64,000 bases of DNA from Mercurialis annua (lineage: Eukaryota; Streptophyta; Magnoliopsida; Malpighiales; Euphorbiaceae), in contig NC_065577.1 of assembly GCF_937616625.2 (NCBI RefSeq), positions 27,355,501 through 27,419,500 on the forward strand. The letters are read 5' to 3'. Under the pieces are notes generated by a model, which saw only the letters and a list, made by a program, of their open reading frames with translations, searched no databases and was not told the origin of the DNA. Positions 1 through 12,457 of this stretch are shown here, piece by piece. Position numbers and translations under genes: made by a program. Numbering within the stretch: position 1 is the stretch's first letter; each line of letters starts with the position of its first letter.

Positions 1-1150
1 TATGTTTGTTTTAAGTAGCTAGTTCATTTGTGTGAACGAATGCCTTCATATAAATATAAAATATATAATATGGCATAAAGAATCTAACACTAAGGGCACG
101 TACATGTAATTTAGCTTTAAATACCATTTCACTAGTTTATAAATATATTATTAGAACGTTGACTCAAACTTTATAAAAATTTCAATGTAATTACTTTCAT
201 TTTGGATGGCTTATTTTTAAAGGTCGATCAGAATTGATTATATATCAAAAATATTACAATTTCAAATAATCTCTTAATATAATTTGTACTTGATCAAATG
301 TTTTCAAAATTTTAGTATCAAATATAATTTAAAGTTAATTTGAATAATTCAATATTTTTATGAATCAAGTTACAATTTTAACATTGTTGAACTCATATTT
401 AAACTAAAGCCCATGATAATAAGCCCAATACAAATTCAGGGCAAGTTCACAAAATGATCCAAAACTGGAAAGGATAACAAGTTATAAACTCAAGAGGTCT
501 AATATTCAAGAGGCTTTAAATTAAACCAACACTCATTCATTCTTTGTAGAAAAAAAAGATAATGAATGAAATGGTTTTCTTCATCTCATATTGTAAAATA
601 TTATTTGTTGATTAACAAAATCAAACAAAGACATCACCAAGAAAAATGAAGGAGTTCTACCAAAAATGACCTAAACTAGAGTGAAGACCCAAACTTGCTG
701 GTCTGGGTCCCTACTCGTCGTGTAGCAATCTACTCGACGAGCAGGCAGGTGGCCAGACTTGTTACTGGATGAGTAACTTTTTATTGGTCGAGTAACACCT
801 GTTACTCGATGAGTAAAGTACTAACCGTCGAGTAAAAGCAGGTTCAAAATTTACTCGTTCTGGACCTGCTAGACGAGACGTGCATGCAACCTTAATATAC
901 CGATGTCACGGACAAAACTCATATATCATGACTAGCTCTAGGGTATGGGAAAGATAGCTCTGAAACCCGTTGCTAACCAAAGGATTTTGAAATGACGTTT
1001 GCATACGTCAACTTTGAAAAGCTTTTATGAAAAGGTTTTGTGATTATTTAGTGAAAAATAAATACACGTTTTTGAGGCTCGCTACGTGTTTCAGAACTAC
1101 CATTCCAATTTTCTAGCGCCGCTCGCGACTCGAGATTTCGGGTCGTGACA
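1..1150 (+). mobile_element. Truncated LTR remnant, 3' end at 1150
   Basis: AT-rich noncoding sequence with no supportable ORF. The last 70 bases (about 1075-1150) carry the terminal block shared by many LTRs in this window: a GGCTCGCTACG-like stretch, an ACCATTCC stretch, CTAGCGCC, and the end GGGTCGTGACA. No PBS follows, so this is a fragment or solo-LTR remnant. A block of short repeated words built on TACTCGACGAGTA lies at about 700-850. The left boundary is outside the window or unrecognisable. Confidence 0.55.
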
Positions 1151-1259
1151 CATATTTATAAAGCGAAAAGTTTACGATGCTTTTAGGCTTGCTATGGGTT
1201 TATGAGCTACCACACTCATTCCGTAGCGCGGTCTCAGCTCATGAATTTGAATCATGACA
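1151..1259 (+). mobile_element. Short second LTR 3'-end fragment
   Basis: About 109 bases repeating the LTR terminal block in a diverged form: GGCTTGCTATGGG, then TTCCGTAGCGC, ending ATCATGACA at 1259. It directly follows another LTR end at 1150, so two truncated LTR ends sit back to back. No PBS follows. Confidence 0.5.
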
Positions 1260-2052
1260 CGAGGTTAACTCGGTCGAATTATCTCAGAACCTGTATGTAA
1301 GAGTTAACAAGGTTGAATTATCCCAGGACTAATTTCGATCGTTGGATATAAGAAATGGCGTTAACTCGGTGGAACTATCCCGGGATTGTACTATATGGTG
1401 TCGGTGAACTCAGTTGAATTATCTTTGGACCAAACCATTTAGAATAATTTACTCAATTCCCTCGCAAGTTCAGTTCAGTTTGGATCTATCAAGATACATA
1501 TGAATAAATGTTTTATAGCATTGTTTTTTTATGAAATACTCATTTGTAAACTATGAACTCACTCAGCGTCGACTGACCCCCTAATAGTGTTCCTTTCAGG
1601 TAAAACGTATTTGGACGTTACGGACTTAGATTCTTGTCCAGAAGTCTGTATTTAGGAAGTACGTAGAGAAAAAGATGTTGACTGATAATGCTGGAGTAGA
1701 GTCAAGTCCTAGTAGTATATATGACCTTGTCAAACGATTTTAATGTTTTATCTAAACTTTGATATGTGTATAAAGTCCTAAACTGCGGTCTAACCCTTTT
1801 GTTTTGTTGTGCAAACCGAGGCTATGCTCGATGTGTGATATCGCATGGTAAGACCCTAGTTTTCATACATCGGTTTTAGACGACGTTCAATGTATGTAAA
1901 CGCTTCATGTTTTTATGAAAACATTTTACGAATGATCTTATTCTTAAATAAATCACAAAAAGTTTTTTGCGATTTTAGACTTACTGCGGGTTTCGGAGCT
2001 ACCACCCCCATTCCCTACCGCCGGTCACGTCTCGAGATTTTGGGTGGTGGCA
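1260..2052 (+). mobile_element. Y-family LTR 3' portion
   Basis: Contains four degenerate tandem phrases of the form TTAACTCGGT...ATCCCGGGA (about 1262-1440), then GAACTCACTCAG and TGACCCC (about 1555-1580), then a pyrimidine tract ending TTTCAGGT (about 1600), and the terminal block ending GGGTGGTGGCA at about 2052. Bases 1287-1832 align with 18367-18912 on the other side of element C and, inverted, with part of the LTR at 20592-22091. No PBS follows. Confidence 0.6.
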
Positions 2053-2529
2053 ATTCCATTTTCACATGAGGTTTTCTAGTTGAAATTTATATGTGGTAAA
2101 CATATTATATATACTTGTGTTACCTGATATTAAGTTTTTGGTTGTTTTTATTAAAAGACTTGTCATGTATAAAGTATTTTAGTTTAATATAGAGCTTTTT
2201 AGGTAAAATTATGCATAAATGATTATTTTTTCAAGAAAACCAAATGTAAAATTTGGATGCCAAATGTATTTTTGGCCGAGAAACGTTTTATTAAAATAAA
2301 ATTAAAGTATAATTATTTTATTAAAAATAATTAATGGTTGATCATCAAATTACAAAAAATCAATTGCCCAAAAGAATACTTATTTAATACTTATGTAATA
2401 TAAATTATGCTTTGAAATATCATGCTATATATCATATTAACATTAACCAATCTATATGTAATATTAAAACACTCAATTAATTATTAATCTCATATCTAAT
2501 TAAACTTATAATTTAACTCTATATATAGT
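2053..2529. other. AT-rich spacer, nothing recognised
   Basis: About 480 bases of AT-rich sequence between the LTR end at 2052 and the start of element C at 2530. No coding potential, terminal repeat or structured repeat seen. Confidence 0.5.
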
Positions 2530-3839
2530 TGTAATAACCCGTAAAATTTTTAAATTTATTATATGAGTTTCCGGTAGTTTTCGGGTCGTTTTCAGTATCG
2601 TGGTTCGATTATAGTTTGAGTAAAATTTTGGTCTGGTTTGATTTGGGGTCAAGGTTCAAGTTGTGGTTCAATAAAATTTTGGTTGAACCAAATCGTGGTT
2701 CAACCGGTGGGTTGAACCAGGTCTCGTTTGAAACTTGGGTTTCAAAAGACACTCGCGTCTCGTTCGGTCTCGAACGAGACCTGATGGTCTTATTCGAAAC
2801 CTGCATCAAATATCAGGTCTCGAACGAGACCGTGGTTGTTGCCATGATTGGCATAGCTTTCGTACCTATTTATTCCTAAGTTTCTAAAACCTAATTCTCT
2901 TCCCTTTGTTCCCCTCAATCCCTAGACGTCATCTACATTATATATCCTTTGAAAAACGCTGCAAAACATCCTCTTGATTATTGATAAAATCGGTAAGGAA
3001 CCATCGTTCTTATGCTTTCAGTTTTAACTCATTATCGACACTTCCGTATTCTTAATCGTTCTCGTTCGTTTTAGCACCAAATTGATATGCGTCTCGTTTC
3101 AGCGATTAAAGACTTAATCCTCTAAGAATCCGAGTTTCATTTTCGTATAACGATACGTTATTCATTATGTTATAGCCGCCGCCGTTGTACCATTGTTACT
3201 TATTTTCAGTTTTGAGTTTATTATCGATAGCTTCGTTTTTTGATCCGTTCTTCGTCGTTTTATGATCAAAATTGGATCCGTCTCGTCCCCGTGAAAGTAA
3301 ACTCACGCCCCTACGACTCTCATCTTCGTTTTTACCAAACGGTACGTAAATCAATCTGCTATATTCGCCATCGATGCATTGTTTAATTGCGTTATTGTTT
3401 GGCTCGGTTGGTAAAGGATATTACTGCCAACTTGTTATGTTAATCCAAATGGTTATGTCTTGATATTTCAAAAGGGTTTTCTGAGTTTTATTTCGGCTTT
3501 GTTTGGAGTTTCAGTTTATGCCGTGGGTCACTTGTCTCTGGGATTACGATTCTGGGGTTTTGATGATCATAATCTATTGATTTATTAATTGTGATTCCAG
3601 TTAACTCTTAGTAATTAATTTTGTTTAATGGATCTTGTTTAGTTTTGATTGTTTAAGAATCACGAAAGCTTGTTGAGTTGGAAGTTTGGTTTTGATTTAA
3701 GTTTGTCACTGTAACTTGAAATCCTTGCTTTTGAAATTGTGGTTAGCGGGTTCCCTTTCTAATGGCAGAAAGAAATTTGATTCTTTGTTTGAAAGTGATG
3801 GTTAATTAGCTAGTGTGATCCCTAGGTTGTTTTGGTTTA

Positions 3840-3844
3840 AATAA
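3840..3844. repeat. Left target-site duplication AATAA
   Basis: AATAA immediately before the TG of the solo LTR. The same five bases follow its CA end at 6734-6738. Confidence 0.85.
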
Positions 3845-6733
3845 TGTAATATCCCGTAAAAAAAATTTAGTCTTTTTCCGTCGAGCTTTTGGTAATCAAT
3901 TGAGTCGTTCGGTAATTAGGTCGTGCTTCAATTCGCGTTTGTTTTGATTCAACCGAGTTGGTCCATGAATTAATTATATCCATCGAATCCAGTAGGCCCA
4001 TGATGTATTAATAAATTGGCCCACGCCAATGTGTAAGCTTTGGCATGCAAGTATAGTTTTAAGCCCATGCAAATACTCTTGCAATTCAGCAGACCCTAAA
4101 CACTTGAATTCTTTTAAACCAGTTACGTATTATTTTCTTTTTCATTCGTTCTGTTTATGGAAAACCCTAAATATCAAACAAACCCTAGCCGACTCTCCTT
4201 AGACTTTACATCACTGAAGGCATACGTTCCATCCCTTTCCTTTGCTTTGAATCGGTAAGCTTTCATCTCTTCTTTCCTTGTTTTATTCGATATCGTCACG
4301 TTCCGTTTCTTAGCTCGTTCTCGTTCGTTTTAGCATCAAATTGGGATCTGTCTCGTCTCAACTGTAGTAGACACATTCCTCTACAATCCCAAGTTTGAAA
4401 ATCGTATTTTGGTACGTTATTCCCTCCGCACTAAGCGCCGTCGTTTACTGCCGTTGATTTCATTTGTTTTACTGATGTTATTTATGTTTTGCTAAGTCTA
4501 TAACTGACTAGGGAGGGGGTTTGATAACTGAATTACATTTAGATTGAGTTTAATTCCGTTGTTTATGATGTTGAGTTTCAGTTTCGTATTTAAAATAGTT
4601 GAGCAGTTGCTCTTGTTCTTGGTTCATTCCATACATTATTCTGTTGGATGCTCTTGTTTATTGTTCATGGTTATGGTTTGGTTATGGGTTGTAATAAATT
4701 GTTCATGTTTCCTTGGATTTGAATTTGGTGATTGTTATGAATTATGTGGTCTGAAGCAAAGGATTGCTTCTAACAGTTTGGAGCTAGTTTTTGGCTTCTG
4801 TTCTAATTGTATTGTTATTATTATGGCGGGAAATGTTGGTAATTAAATTAGGTGTTTTGCTTGTCCACTATTTCAATTGTTTTGGTCATTTGATAATTCA
4901 TTTATGATTAATAATTCAATTACGTGGTTACTGCAATAAGTTGGAAGTGTAGTGCTTGATTTATTCATTATGGAAATGAGGTGTTTGGCTTTCTTCATTT
5001 TGATTAAACTAAATAAAACAATATCTCTTAATCTAAAGTTTTAATTTGGTTAAATATCGATTTTAAAACAGGACTTTCGAATATCGTTTTAAATTGCTAA
5101 ATTGTTAATTGTTGGCACTATTTTAAATCTGAAAAATATTGTTATTTTATTTATAATTGGCTTGGTATTAATAATTATACTCTGAAAACGATAATTATTT
5201 TATAGCCTAAATTCATATAATTACTTAGGTGATTATTGTTTAATTTGAACTTTGGCTTGACGTGCCAATTTGACTAATTTACATTTTAGCTTCAATTTTA
5301 TTTTTTTTAACTTATTTTAGTTAAGTAAATTGTCGGTAACTATTGGTTACTTGAGTTTTAAGCTATTGAGTTCCGTTTTAATATTCAATTATTATTTTAT
5401 CAAAAAGTACTAATCTTTAATTATAAACTATGGTTTATAATTTTGATAAAATATTTGGGTCGGGTTAGACTTGGGTCGCCCGACATGCGAGGTAGCTTGG
5501 TAGTTATCGGTAACTCGGCTAACCCACTATTTGGAAATTGATTTAATTTATTAATTAAATATAATTTAAATAATATTCTTTCCGAAACGGATTTTAAAGC
5601 GAGAACTCAATAGACCTGTATTGTTTGGATATTATAATTGATTTGGTATTTGTGTTTTCTATGGATTGTTTTACCATGATTTGTTGTTCGTGCTAGTCTT
5701 ATGTGGTGTCTAGTACTCTATAGAGTTAGGGTCCATTTTAATAATTATTTATATTGTTTAGACTCGTCGACCGTTCGTGCTTTGGAGACGAATCAGAACT
5801 AGTTGCTTGCCAGGTTATCACGTGGATTAGCAAGCAGTGAGTTTGTACTTACTATTTACCGCTTTATTAAGTAAATTGTTATTTTAATATTAAATATATA
5901 TACTGTACGTATATTTCGAACTGTTTTTATATTATGGCTCTTAGTTGGAACGTGCTACCTAATGGGCATCATTAGGACTGCGTGCGCACCGGTATTGATC
6001 TGGGTAAGGTATATATGGAAAGGTGGTAACTCGGTGTGAGCATAGCTCTCGGGACCAGGTAGAGTAACTCGGTGTAGCTCAGCTCTCGGGACTCTGGTAT
6101 AAGTGTGGTTGGTGGTAACTCGGTGTAGCTCAGCTCTCGGGACCAGACCTATTGGATTATGATTATTATTTAGAATTGTGGATTAGGGTTCCAACTATTA
6201 TCCGTAATATCGTTATTAAATGTTTTAAACGTTTTAAAGGTTTTCCACTTAATAAATGTAGATAGTGGTATGAACTCATCTCAGTATATCTGACCCCGTT
6301 GTTTTCCCAATTTTCCCAGGGTTATGATCTGAGAGAGTCGGGTGATCTCCGCATTTACTTTTCCTCGGAGGTTCCATTATTTTGATATACTGTCAAACTA
6401 TTTTATTCTTAGACCGCAGTAGTTGACTAGACGTCTTTACTATTATTACAGTTGTTTTGTCGGATTGCTTCGACTGGTTATATTGCTTTGGCATGTTATA
6501 TTATTATATCGGTTTATGACAAATCTATTTTTGATTTAGAATTGAATATGTACGTTATATTAATTGTTGATTATTATAGTTGCTAGTTTAGGCTGAAGTC
6601 TCGGTTGCCCCCGAGCATTGGTTTTCTGCAGGTTTATGTGTTTATGCTTTATATGGGAGGCTAGCTACGGGTTTCGGTACTACATTACCCATACCCTAGC
6701 GCCGGTCGCGATTCATGAAAATGGGTCGTGACA
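3845..6733 (+). mobile_element. Solo LTR nested in the 5' LTR of C
   Basis: A complete 2,889-bp LTR starting TGTAATATCCCG and ending GGGTCGTGACA, flanked by identical 5-bp target duplications AATAA at 3840-3844 and 6734-6738. Host sequence resumes in register with the other LTR of C (compare 16728-16750 and 17079 onward). No interior or second LTR is present, so this is a solo LTR left by LTR-LTR recombination. It carries three tandem phrases (about 6022-6147), an acceptor-like pyrimidine tract ending CCCAGG at 6320, and a CTCCG...CGGAG hairpin (6347-6351 with 6366-6370). Confidence 0.9.
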
Positions 6734-6738
6734 AATAA
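6734..6738. repeat. Right target-site duplication AATAA
   Basis: Exact copy of 3840-3844. Five bases is the usual length for Ty3/gypsy integration. Confidence 0.85.
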
Positions 6739-8503
6739 ATTGGTTCGTTAAGTTATTTTTAATTATCCTCTTTATTTTATTGTTAATTGAATTTGATATC
6801 GATCTCAACTTTCGAATTTAGTTTCGATTTATAATTTGGCAAGTTAGTAACATTATTTTAAATCCAAAAATAATGTTAATTTTATTTATTATATTGATTA
6901 TTATTTTTAATTATAATCGGATATCGATAATTATATTTTAATCAATAATTATTTTGTAAGCTAAGCTTAAAATTACTCGTATAATTATATTTTGATTTCG
7001 AATATCAACTTGGCTAAATTACAGTTTAGCCCTTGAACGTCTTCAAACTTATTGATTAAGTTTTTGGTCGGTAACTCAGCTAAATTACAGATTAAGTTAT
7101 TGATTAAGTACTAGACACCATATCGAAGTTATTGAGTTCTGTTTCTTTAAAATGGATTAATATTTTATCAAATTATTTTATAATTATAAACACGGGTTTA
7201 TAATTGATAAACGTTTTGAGTAGAGTTAGACTTGGGTCACCCCACAAGTGAGCTTAGCTTGGTAGTTATCGGTAACTCGGCTAACCCACTATTTGGAAAT
7301 TAATTATTATTTAAAGATTATTAAGTGATATTTATGAAATATTTTTTTAAAGCGAGAACTCAATAGACTGGAATTATTATGGCATTCTAATTTGTCTGAG
7401 TATTGTGTTTACTCTGTGTGTTTACCTGACTTGTTGATTTTGCTGGTCCTACATGGTGTCTAGTACTCTCTAGAGTTAGGATCCGTTTTCAATAATTATT
7501 TTATTTTGTCTAGACTCGACTACTGTTTGTGCTTCAGAGGCGAACCGGGATTAGTTGCTTTCCTGTTATCACGTGGAATAGCAAGCAGTGAGTTTGTACT
7601 TATTATTTACCGTTTTATTAAGTAAATTGTTATTTTAATATATAAATATATACTGTATGTATATTTCGAACTGTTTTTCCATTATAGCTTTATAGTTGGA
7701 GCATGCTACCTAATGGGCATCATTAAGACTCTGTGCGCACCGATATTGATCTAGATAAGGTATGTGAAATGTGGTGGTAACTCGGTGTGAGCATAGCTCT
7801 CGGGACCAATAGAGTAACTCGGTGTAGCTCAGCTCTCGGGACTCTGGTTATGGATTAAGAGTGGTCGGTGGTAACTCGGTGTAGCTCAGCTCTCGGGACC
7901 AGGCCTACTGGATTATGGAAATATTTAGTATTGTGGATTAGGGTTCCAATTATTATACGTAATGTTTATATTAGATGTTTTAAAAAGGGTTTTAAAGATT
8001 TTCCACTTGATAAATGTAAATAGTGGTATGAACTCATCTCAGTATATCTGACCCCATTGTTTTCCCAATTTTTCCAGGGTTATGATTTGAGAGAGTAGGC
8101 TGATCTCTGTTTCTTTACTTTCCTCAAAGGTTCCATTTATTTTAATAAAGTTATTAAACTATTTTATTCTTAGACCGCAGTAGTAACTAGAAGTCTTTAT
8201 TATATTCTAGTTGTTTGTCGGATTGGTCCAACTGGATATATTTGCTTTGGCATGTTATACCGTTATTCTGGTTTGTATATATTTTTCATCTTAGAGACTC
8301 GTAATTGTACGAGCATTTATTAAATTATGTTGAAAATTATGAAATGCTAGAACTAGGCTGAAGTCTTGGTTTCCCCCGAGAATTGGTTTTCTTGCAGGTT
8401 TATATATTTGTTGGTTATCCACATGGCTAGCTACGGGTTTTGGTACAACCATACCCATACCCTAGCGCCGGCCGCGATGCATGAAAATGGGTCATGACAA
8501 ACT

Positions 8504-8516
8504 TGGTATCACAGCC
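8504..8516 (+). promoter_or_regulatory. PBS of element C (initiator Met-tRNA type)
   Basis: TGGTATCACAGCC lies four bases after the LTR end at 8499. The standard plant iMet PBS is TGGTATCAGAGC, so one internal base differs (C for G). This fixes the orientation of C and the 3' boundary of its 5' LTR. Confidence 0.75.
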
Positions 8517-9618
8517 TGGTTTCAAACCAATGCCATTTCCATGCTATGTGTTTACTCTGGTAAGTATTATCGTGTCTTAGGAACTACTGCGGAATTAGGA
8601 TTCGTGTCTTGTTTTTTAAAACGTTATCTTTTATTTTCAGACTTTCACCCTACATCCAATAGGTAATGTGTGTCAGTCTTTTGGTGTTGATGCTGTGATT
8701 GACAATTAATTTGACTTGGATGTTACTTGCTGTGTTGTATCATGTTGAGGTTATTTCACTTGGGTGATTATAATTGCATTGATTTCTCGGAAAATCTTAG
8801 GTTGAAATTTTTTTCTAAAACTCATACTTAGGTATGATGTTGTTTGATAAATTTTTGTGTTTATACCTGATACAACTTTGAGTATATGGTATGGTTACGG
8901 TTATTTGACATGATACGTTGGATTGATTTTGTCTTATTAATAAAGTACATCTGGGCTTGAGCCTCGATTGTTAATTTTAAATAGGATCGTATAATGGGCG
9001 TTAGCATAGTTTTTCTAGTAAAGAAAATTTGGGTTAAACTTTAAAACGTGTTTTCTGGTCATACATTGTTTGACCACATGTTGTTTTAAGTATTTACTTT
9101 GAGAAAATTGTTTTTATTCGATTTGTGTTTTGAATACGTTTTATAAACGGTTGTCTTGAGTTCGACTAGGGTCACCCAAATTTAAGAGCTGAGCTTGGTA
9201 CTTGTAATGACTCGGCTAACTCGATGATTTTATGGTTCAAGATACTTGGGTACCGATTTAAAGCAGTTGATTAATAAGAATAGAATTTTACAAATTGTGA
9301 TTTTGTTTTAACCGTGGAGCTCAACAAAATTTGAAAGTTTTCGTATTTGACTTTAAATTTCAAAACGAATTTTGAAACGTACTATCAAAAGATGATATAA
9401 TTACAAGTTGATTTTGTTATAAACAATTCAAGATTGTTTTTAGCATGTCTTGATTTTTTTCTCAAAGTATATTTGGGTTAATTTTGTTTAATGGCATGCT
9501 TACGTGATTTATGGGTTGTAAAAAATCGTAATATTTTTGGTTTTGATTTGCGTTGTATAATTCGCTTATTTGTTGGACTAAGTTAATTGTTTTGTTTTGT
9601 CTCTTCGTGGGATGATTT
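8517..9618 (+). other. Interior of element C, left part (noncoding)
   Basis: No gag or pol signature in any frame. At about 9156-9222 it holds a diverged copy of a motif found inside the long LTRs (GACTAGGGTCACCC, then GACTCGGCTAACTC). This may be a further decayed LTR fragment. Its right end is the target site GATTT of the next solo LTR. Confidence 0.5.
9614..9618. repeat. Left target-site duplication GATTT
   Basis: GATTT directly before the LTR start, repeated at 12453-12457. Confidence 0.85.
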
Positions 9619-12452
9619 TGTAATAACCCGTATTTTTATAACTTTTTTTGGTGGTTGGTTGTCCGTTTAAAGTTTGGTTTGTGATGGACTTTAGTTGTGT
9701 TTCACTTTGACATGTTCTCGTTGTGCTTTTGACTTGTTTTCGGATTGATTTATGTGCGAATTAGCATATGTGGTACCTTGGTTGTGTCACGTTGAATGAC
9801 TTATGTGTACCCCTTGAACCTTTAAGTATTTGATGTTGAATTGATTTATTTCCGGATTGTTATCGAAACAATGTTTGCTGGGCAGAACCGGCCGTAGAAC
9901 CGGTGCATTACGGGTTTGCTTATAAAAACTTCGTTTCTCGACCAAATCAGCCCCCACTCGTTCCCACAAACCCTAAACTGATTTCTAAACATTTATAGAC
10001 GATTCCCAATCACATTTTGGTGCCTCAAGACACTTGATAAGTGTTCTAACACCCATTCCATCATTCAATTCATGGTTTATGTAATCGAATTGTTTGGGTA
10101 TTCATTAGTCCTTTGGTTTTTCATTGTTGTAGCCATTATTCCACTATTTTCTGAGTTTTTCTTCCTCTTTTTGATTACTAAGGTAATTAATCCTTCCTTT
10201 ACCCTTTTAATTTGAATCGTTGGTGTGATGGTTATTGTTAGATTTCAATTTTAAATGTTAGTTTTTGTGGCATGTAATTATATGGGCTGTTTTGATTTGG
10301 TTTTCTTATTAGTGTATCAATTTCATTGGCAATACTTGTTGGGCATTTGTTGTAGTCGTTTATGCTCTCTTGAATTCGATTCGTTCATGCGTTGTATGGA
10401 TTTCATAAAAGTGGAATGCTAGGGCTGCCCATAATTTCATTACCATGATGTTGTTGTTTAAAGAATTAGATTGCTATAAATTGTTTTAGTTTGATTTGTT
10501 ACAGGGCTGTAAATAATTGAATTAACATGTGTTTGGTGATTAAAAATCAAATTGACAGAGTTGGATTAGTTTGGTTTGAGCATATCGAATTGTTTATTAT
10601 TTGTCTTGATAATCATGATCAATTGGTATGTTTTGGTTAGAGGTTTTGAAACTGAAAATGTAATTGGTTTAAGCTTTTGAGATGAATTGGATTCATTAAA
10701 GTGTCATGGCATGGTTTTTTTGAGGTTGGCTTGTTTTGCCGATTTTGGCTAAATGTTGCATTTGTTGCCATGTAATGTTTTGATTGTTTAAACAAGTTAG
10801 TTGGGTTGTTTAACATTATTGGTTAATGTTAGATTGTTGTTAGCATGTTAGTATGATGTATAAATTATTGTTAATCTTGTTTGGAAATGTTTAATGTTAG
10901 AGGGCATGCTAAGGTGATTGTATATTTTATGTTGGCCGTTTGAGCATGTTTGTCCATTGAGGACTTTTGTCGAGAACCTTATGAGCATTATGATAGTTTG
11001 GTTATTGAGTTCTTATAGAGTTCCTTGTTTTCAAAATGGATTTCATAGTTTATCAAAAGATGTTCTAAATATTAAACTCTCGTTTTACGCTGGTTGGATT
11101 TTGGTTCCGGTTAGACTTGGGTTGCTCGATTTGTGAGAAGATGCCTTGTAATTGTTGTAACTTGGCTGTCTCACCATGTTGGTTTTAAACTTGGTTTATG
11201 GATTTAACTAAGTTATCTGAAATGGATTTTCGGATAATGTTTTCAAAGTGGGAACTCAATTTGACTTAACTGGTTGTATGACTTTGGTGACAGTCCGAGT
11301 AAGTATGATTACTCCACGTTGGTTTATGCTTTGGCATTTTGACTATATATGTATAATGGCGTTATGATGGCTTGTACTTTGGCTTGATTGATATCTGTGC
11401 TAGTCGTATGTGGTGTTCAGTACTCTCTAGAGTTAGGGGATGATATTAATTATTATTTATATTTTCTTAGACCCGTCGACTGCTCGTACTTCGGAGTCGG
11501 ATAAGGTTTAGTTGCTTGCCAGGTTTTCACGTGGATTTGTAAGCAGTGAGTTTGTACTTACTATTTACTCCTTTATTAAGTAAATTGTTATTTTAATATA
11601 TAAATATATACTGTATGTATATTTCGAACTGTTTTTCCATTATGGCTTTTAGTTGGAACATGCTACCTAATGGGCATCATTAGGACTGCGTGCGCACCGG
11701 TATTGATCTAGATAAGTTATGTGATAGGTGGGGGTAACTCGGTGGTAGCCTAGCTCTCGGGATGCAGTAGAGTAATTCGGTGTAGCTCAGCTCTCGAGAC
11801 TCTGGTTATGAATTAAGAGTGGTCGGTGGTAACTCGGTGTAGCTCAGCTCTCGGGACCAGGCCTAATGGATTATGGTTATATTAGTATTGTGAATTACGG
11901 TTCCAATTATTATACGTAATGTTCATATTAAATGTTTTAAAAGGGTTTTAAAGGTTTTCCATTTGGTAAATGTAAATAGTGGTATGAACTCATCTCAGTA
12001 TATCTGACCCCGTTATTTTCCCAAATTTTCCAAGGTTATGATACGAGAGAGTCAGCTGCTCTCCGATTCTTTATTTCCTCGGAGGTTTTACTATATTTAA
12101 TGAGGTTATTAAATTGATTTTATTCTTAGACCGCAATACTAAATAGAAGTCTTATGTCGAATACTTGTTATAAATTTATTCAATGAACTATTGCTATTTT
12201 GGCATTCTTTTATTAACTTGGGTTAATATATACTTCTGCCATGTTTAAGACTCAGAGTTGGCTGAGCACTTTATAATAAATATTGTAAATTATGAACTGC
12301 TAGAACTAGGATTAAGTCTCGGTTGCCCTCGAGCATTGGTTTTCTAGCAGGCTTATGTATTTGTTGGTTATCCGCAAGGCTAGCTACGGGTTTTGGTACA
12401 ACCATACCCATACCCTAGCGCCGGTCGCGATTCATGAAAATGGGTCGTGACA
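9619..12452 (+). mobile_element. Second solo LTR, nested in the interior of C
   Basis: A complete 2,834-bp LTR starting TGTAATAACCCG and ending GGGTCGTGACA, flanked by identical GATTT at 9614-9618 and 12453-12457. The 5' part (9885-9930) has AGAACCGGCCGTAGAACCGG-type words. The 3' half has the AACTCGG...CTCTCGGGA phrases (about 11731-11862), the TGACCCC block, and a CTCCGA...TCGGAG hairpin (12061-12066 with 12079-12084). No interior remains. Confidence 0.9.
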
Positions 12453-12457
12453 GATTT
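12453..12457. repeat. Right target-site duplication GATTT
   Basis: Exact copy of 9614-9618, directly after the CA end of the solo LTR. Confidence 0.85.

Larger units (their letters stand above)
2530..8499 (+). repeat. 5' LTR of element C, interrupted by a solo LTR
   Basis: Starts TGTAATAACCCG and ends GGGTCATGACA. Removing the solo LTR and one copy of its target duplication leaves about 3.08 kb. The first 350 bases match 15496-15770, except for roughly 90 extra bases of GGTCTCGAACGAGACC-type words near 2745-2830. The 3' half carries the tandem phrases GGTAACTCGGTG...CTCTCGGGA (about 7774-7902) and the TCAGTATATCTGACCCC block followed by TTTTTCCAGGG near 8040-8080. Confidence 0.75.

Noticed and set aside
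4544..4846. 100-codon open frame within the first solo LTR
   Set aside because: Hydrophobic low-complexity translation from T-rich LTR sequence. The interval lies inside a bounded LTR and has no domain.
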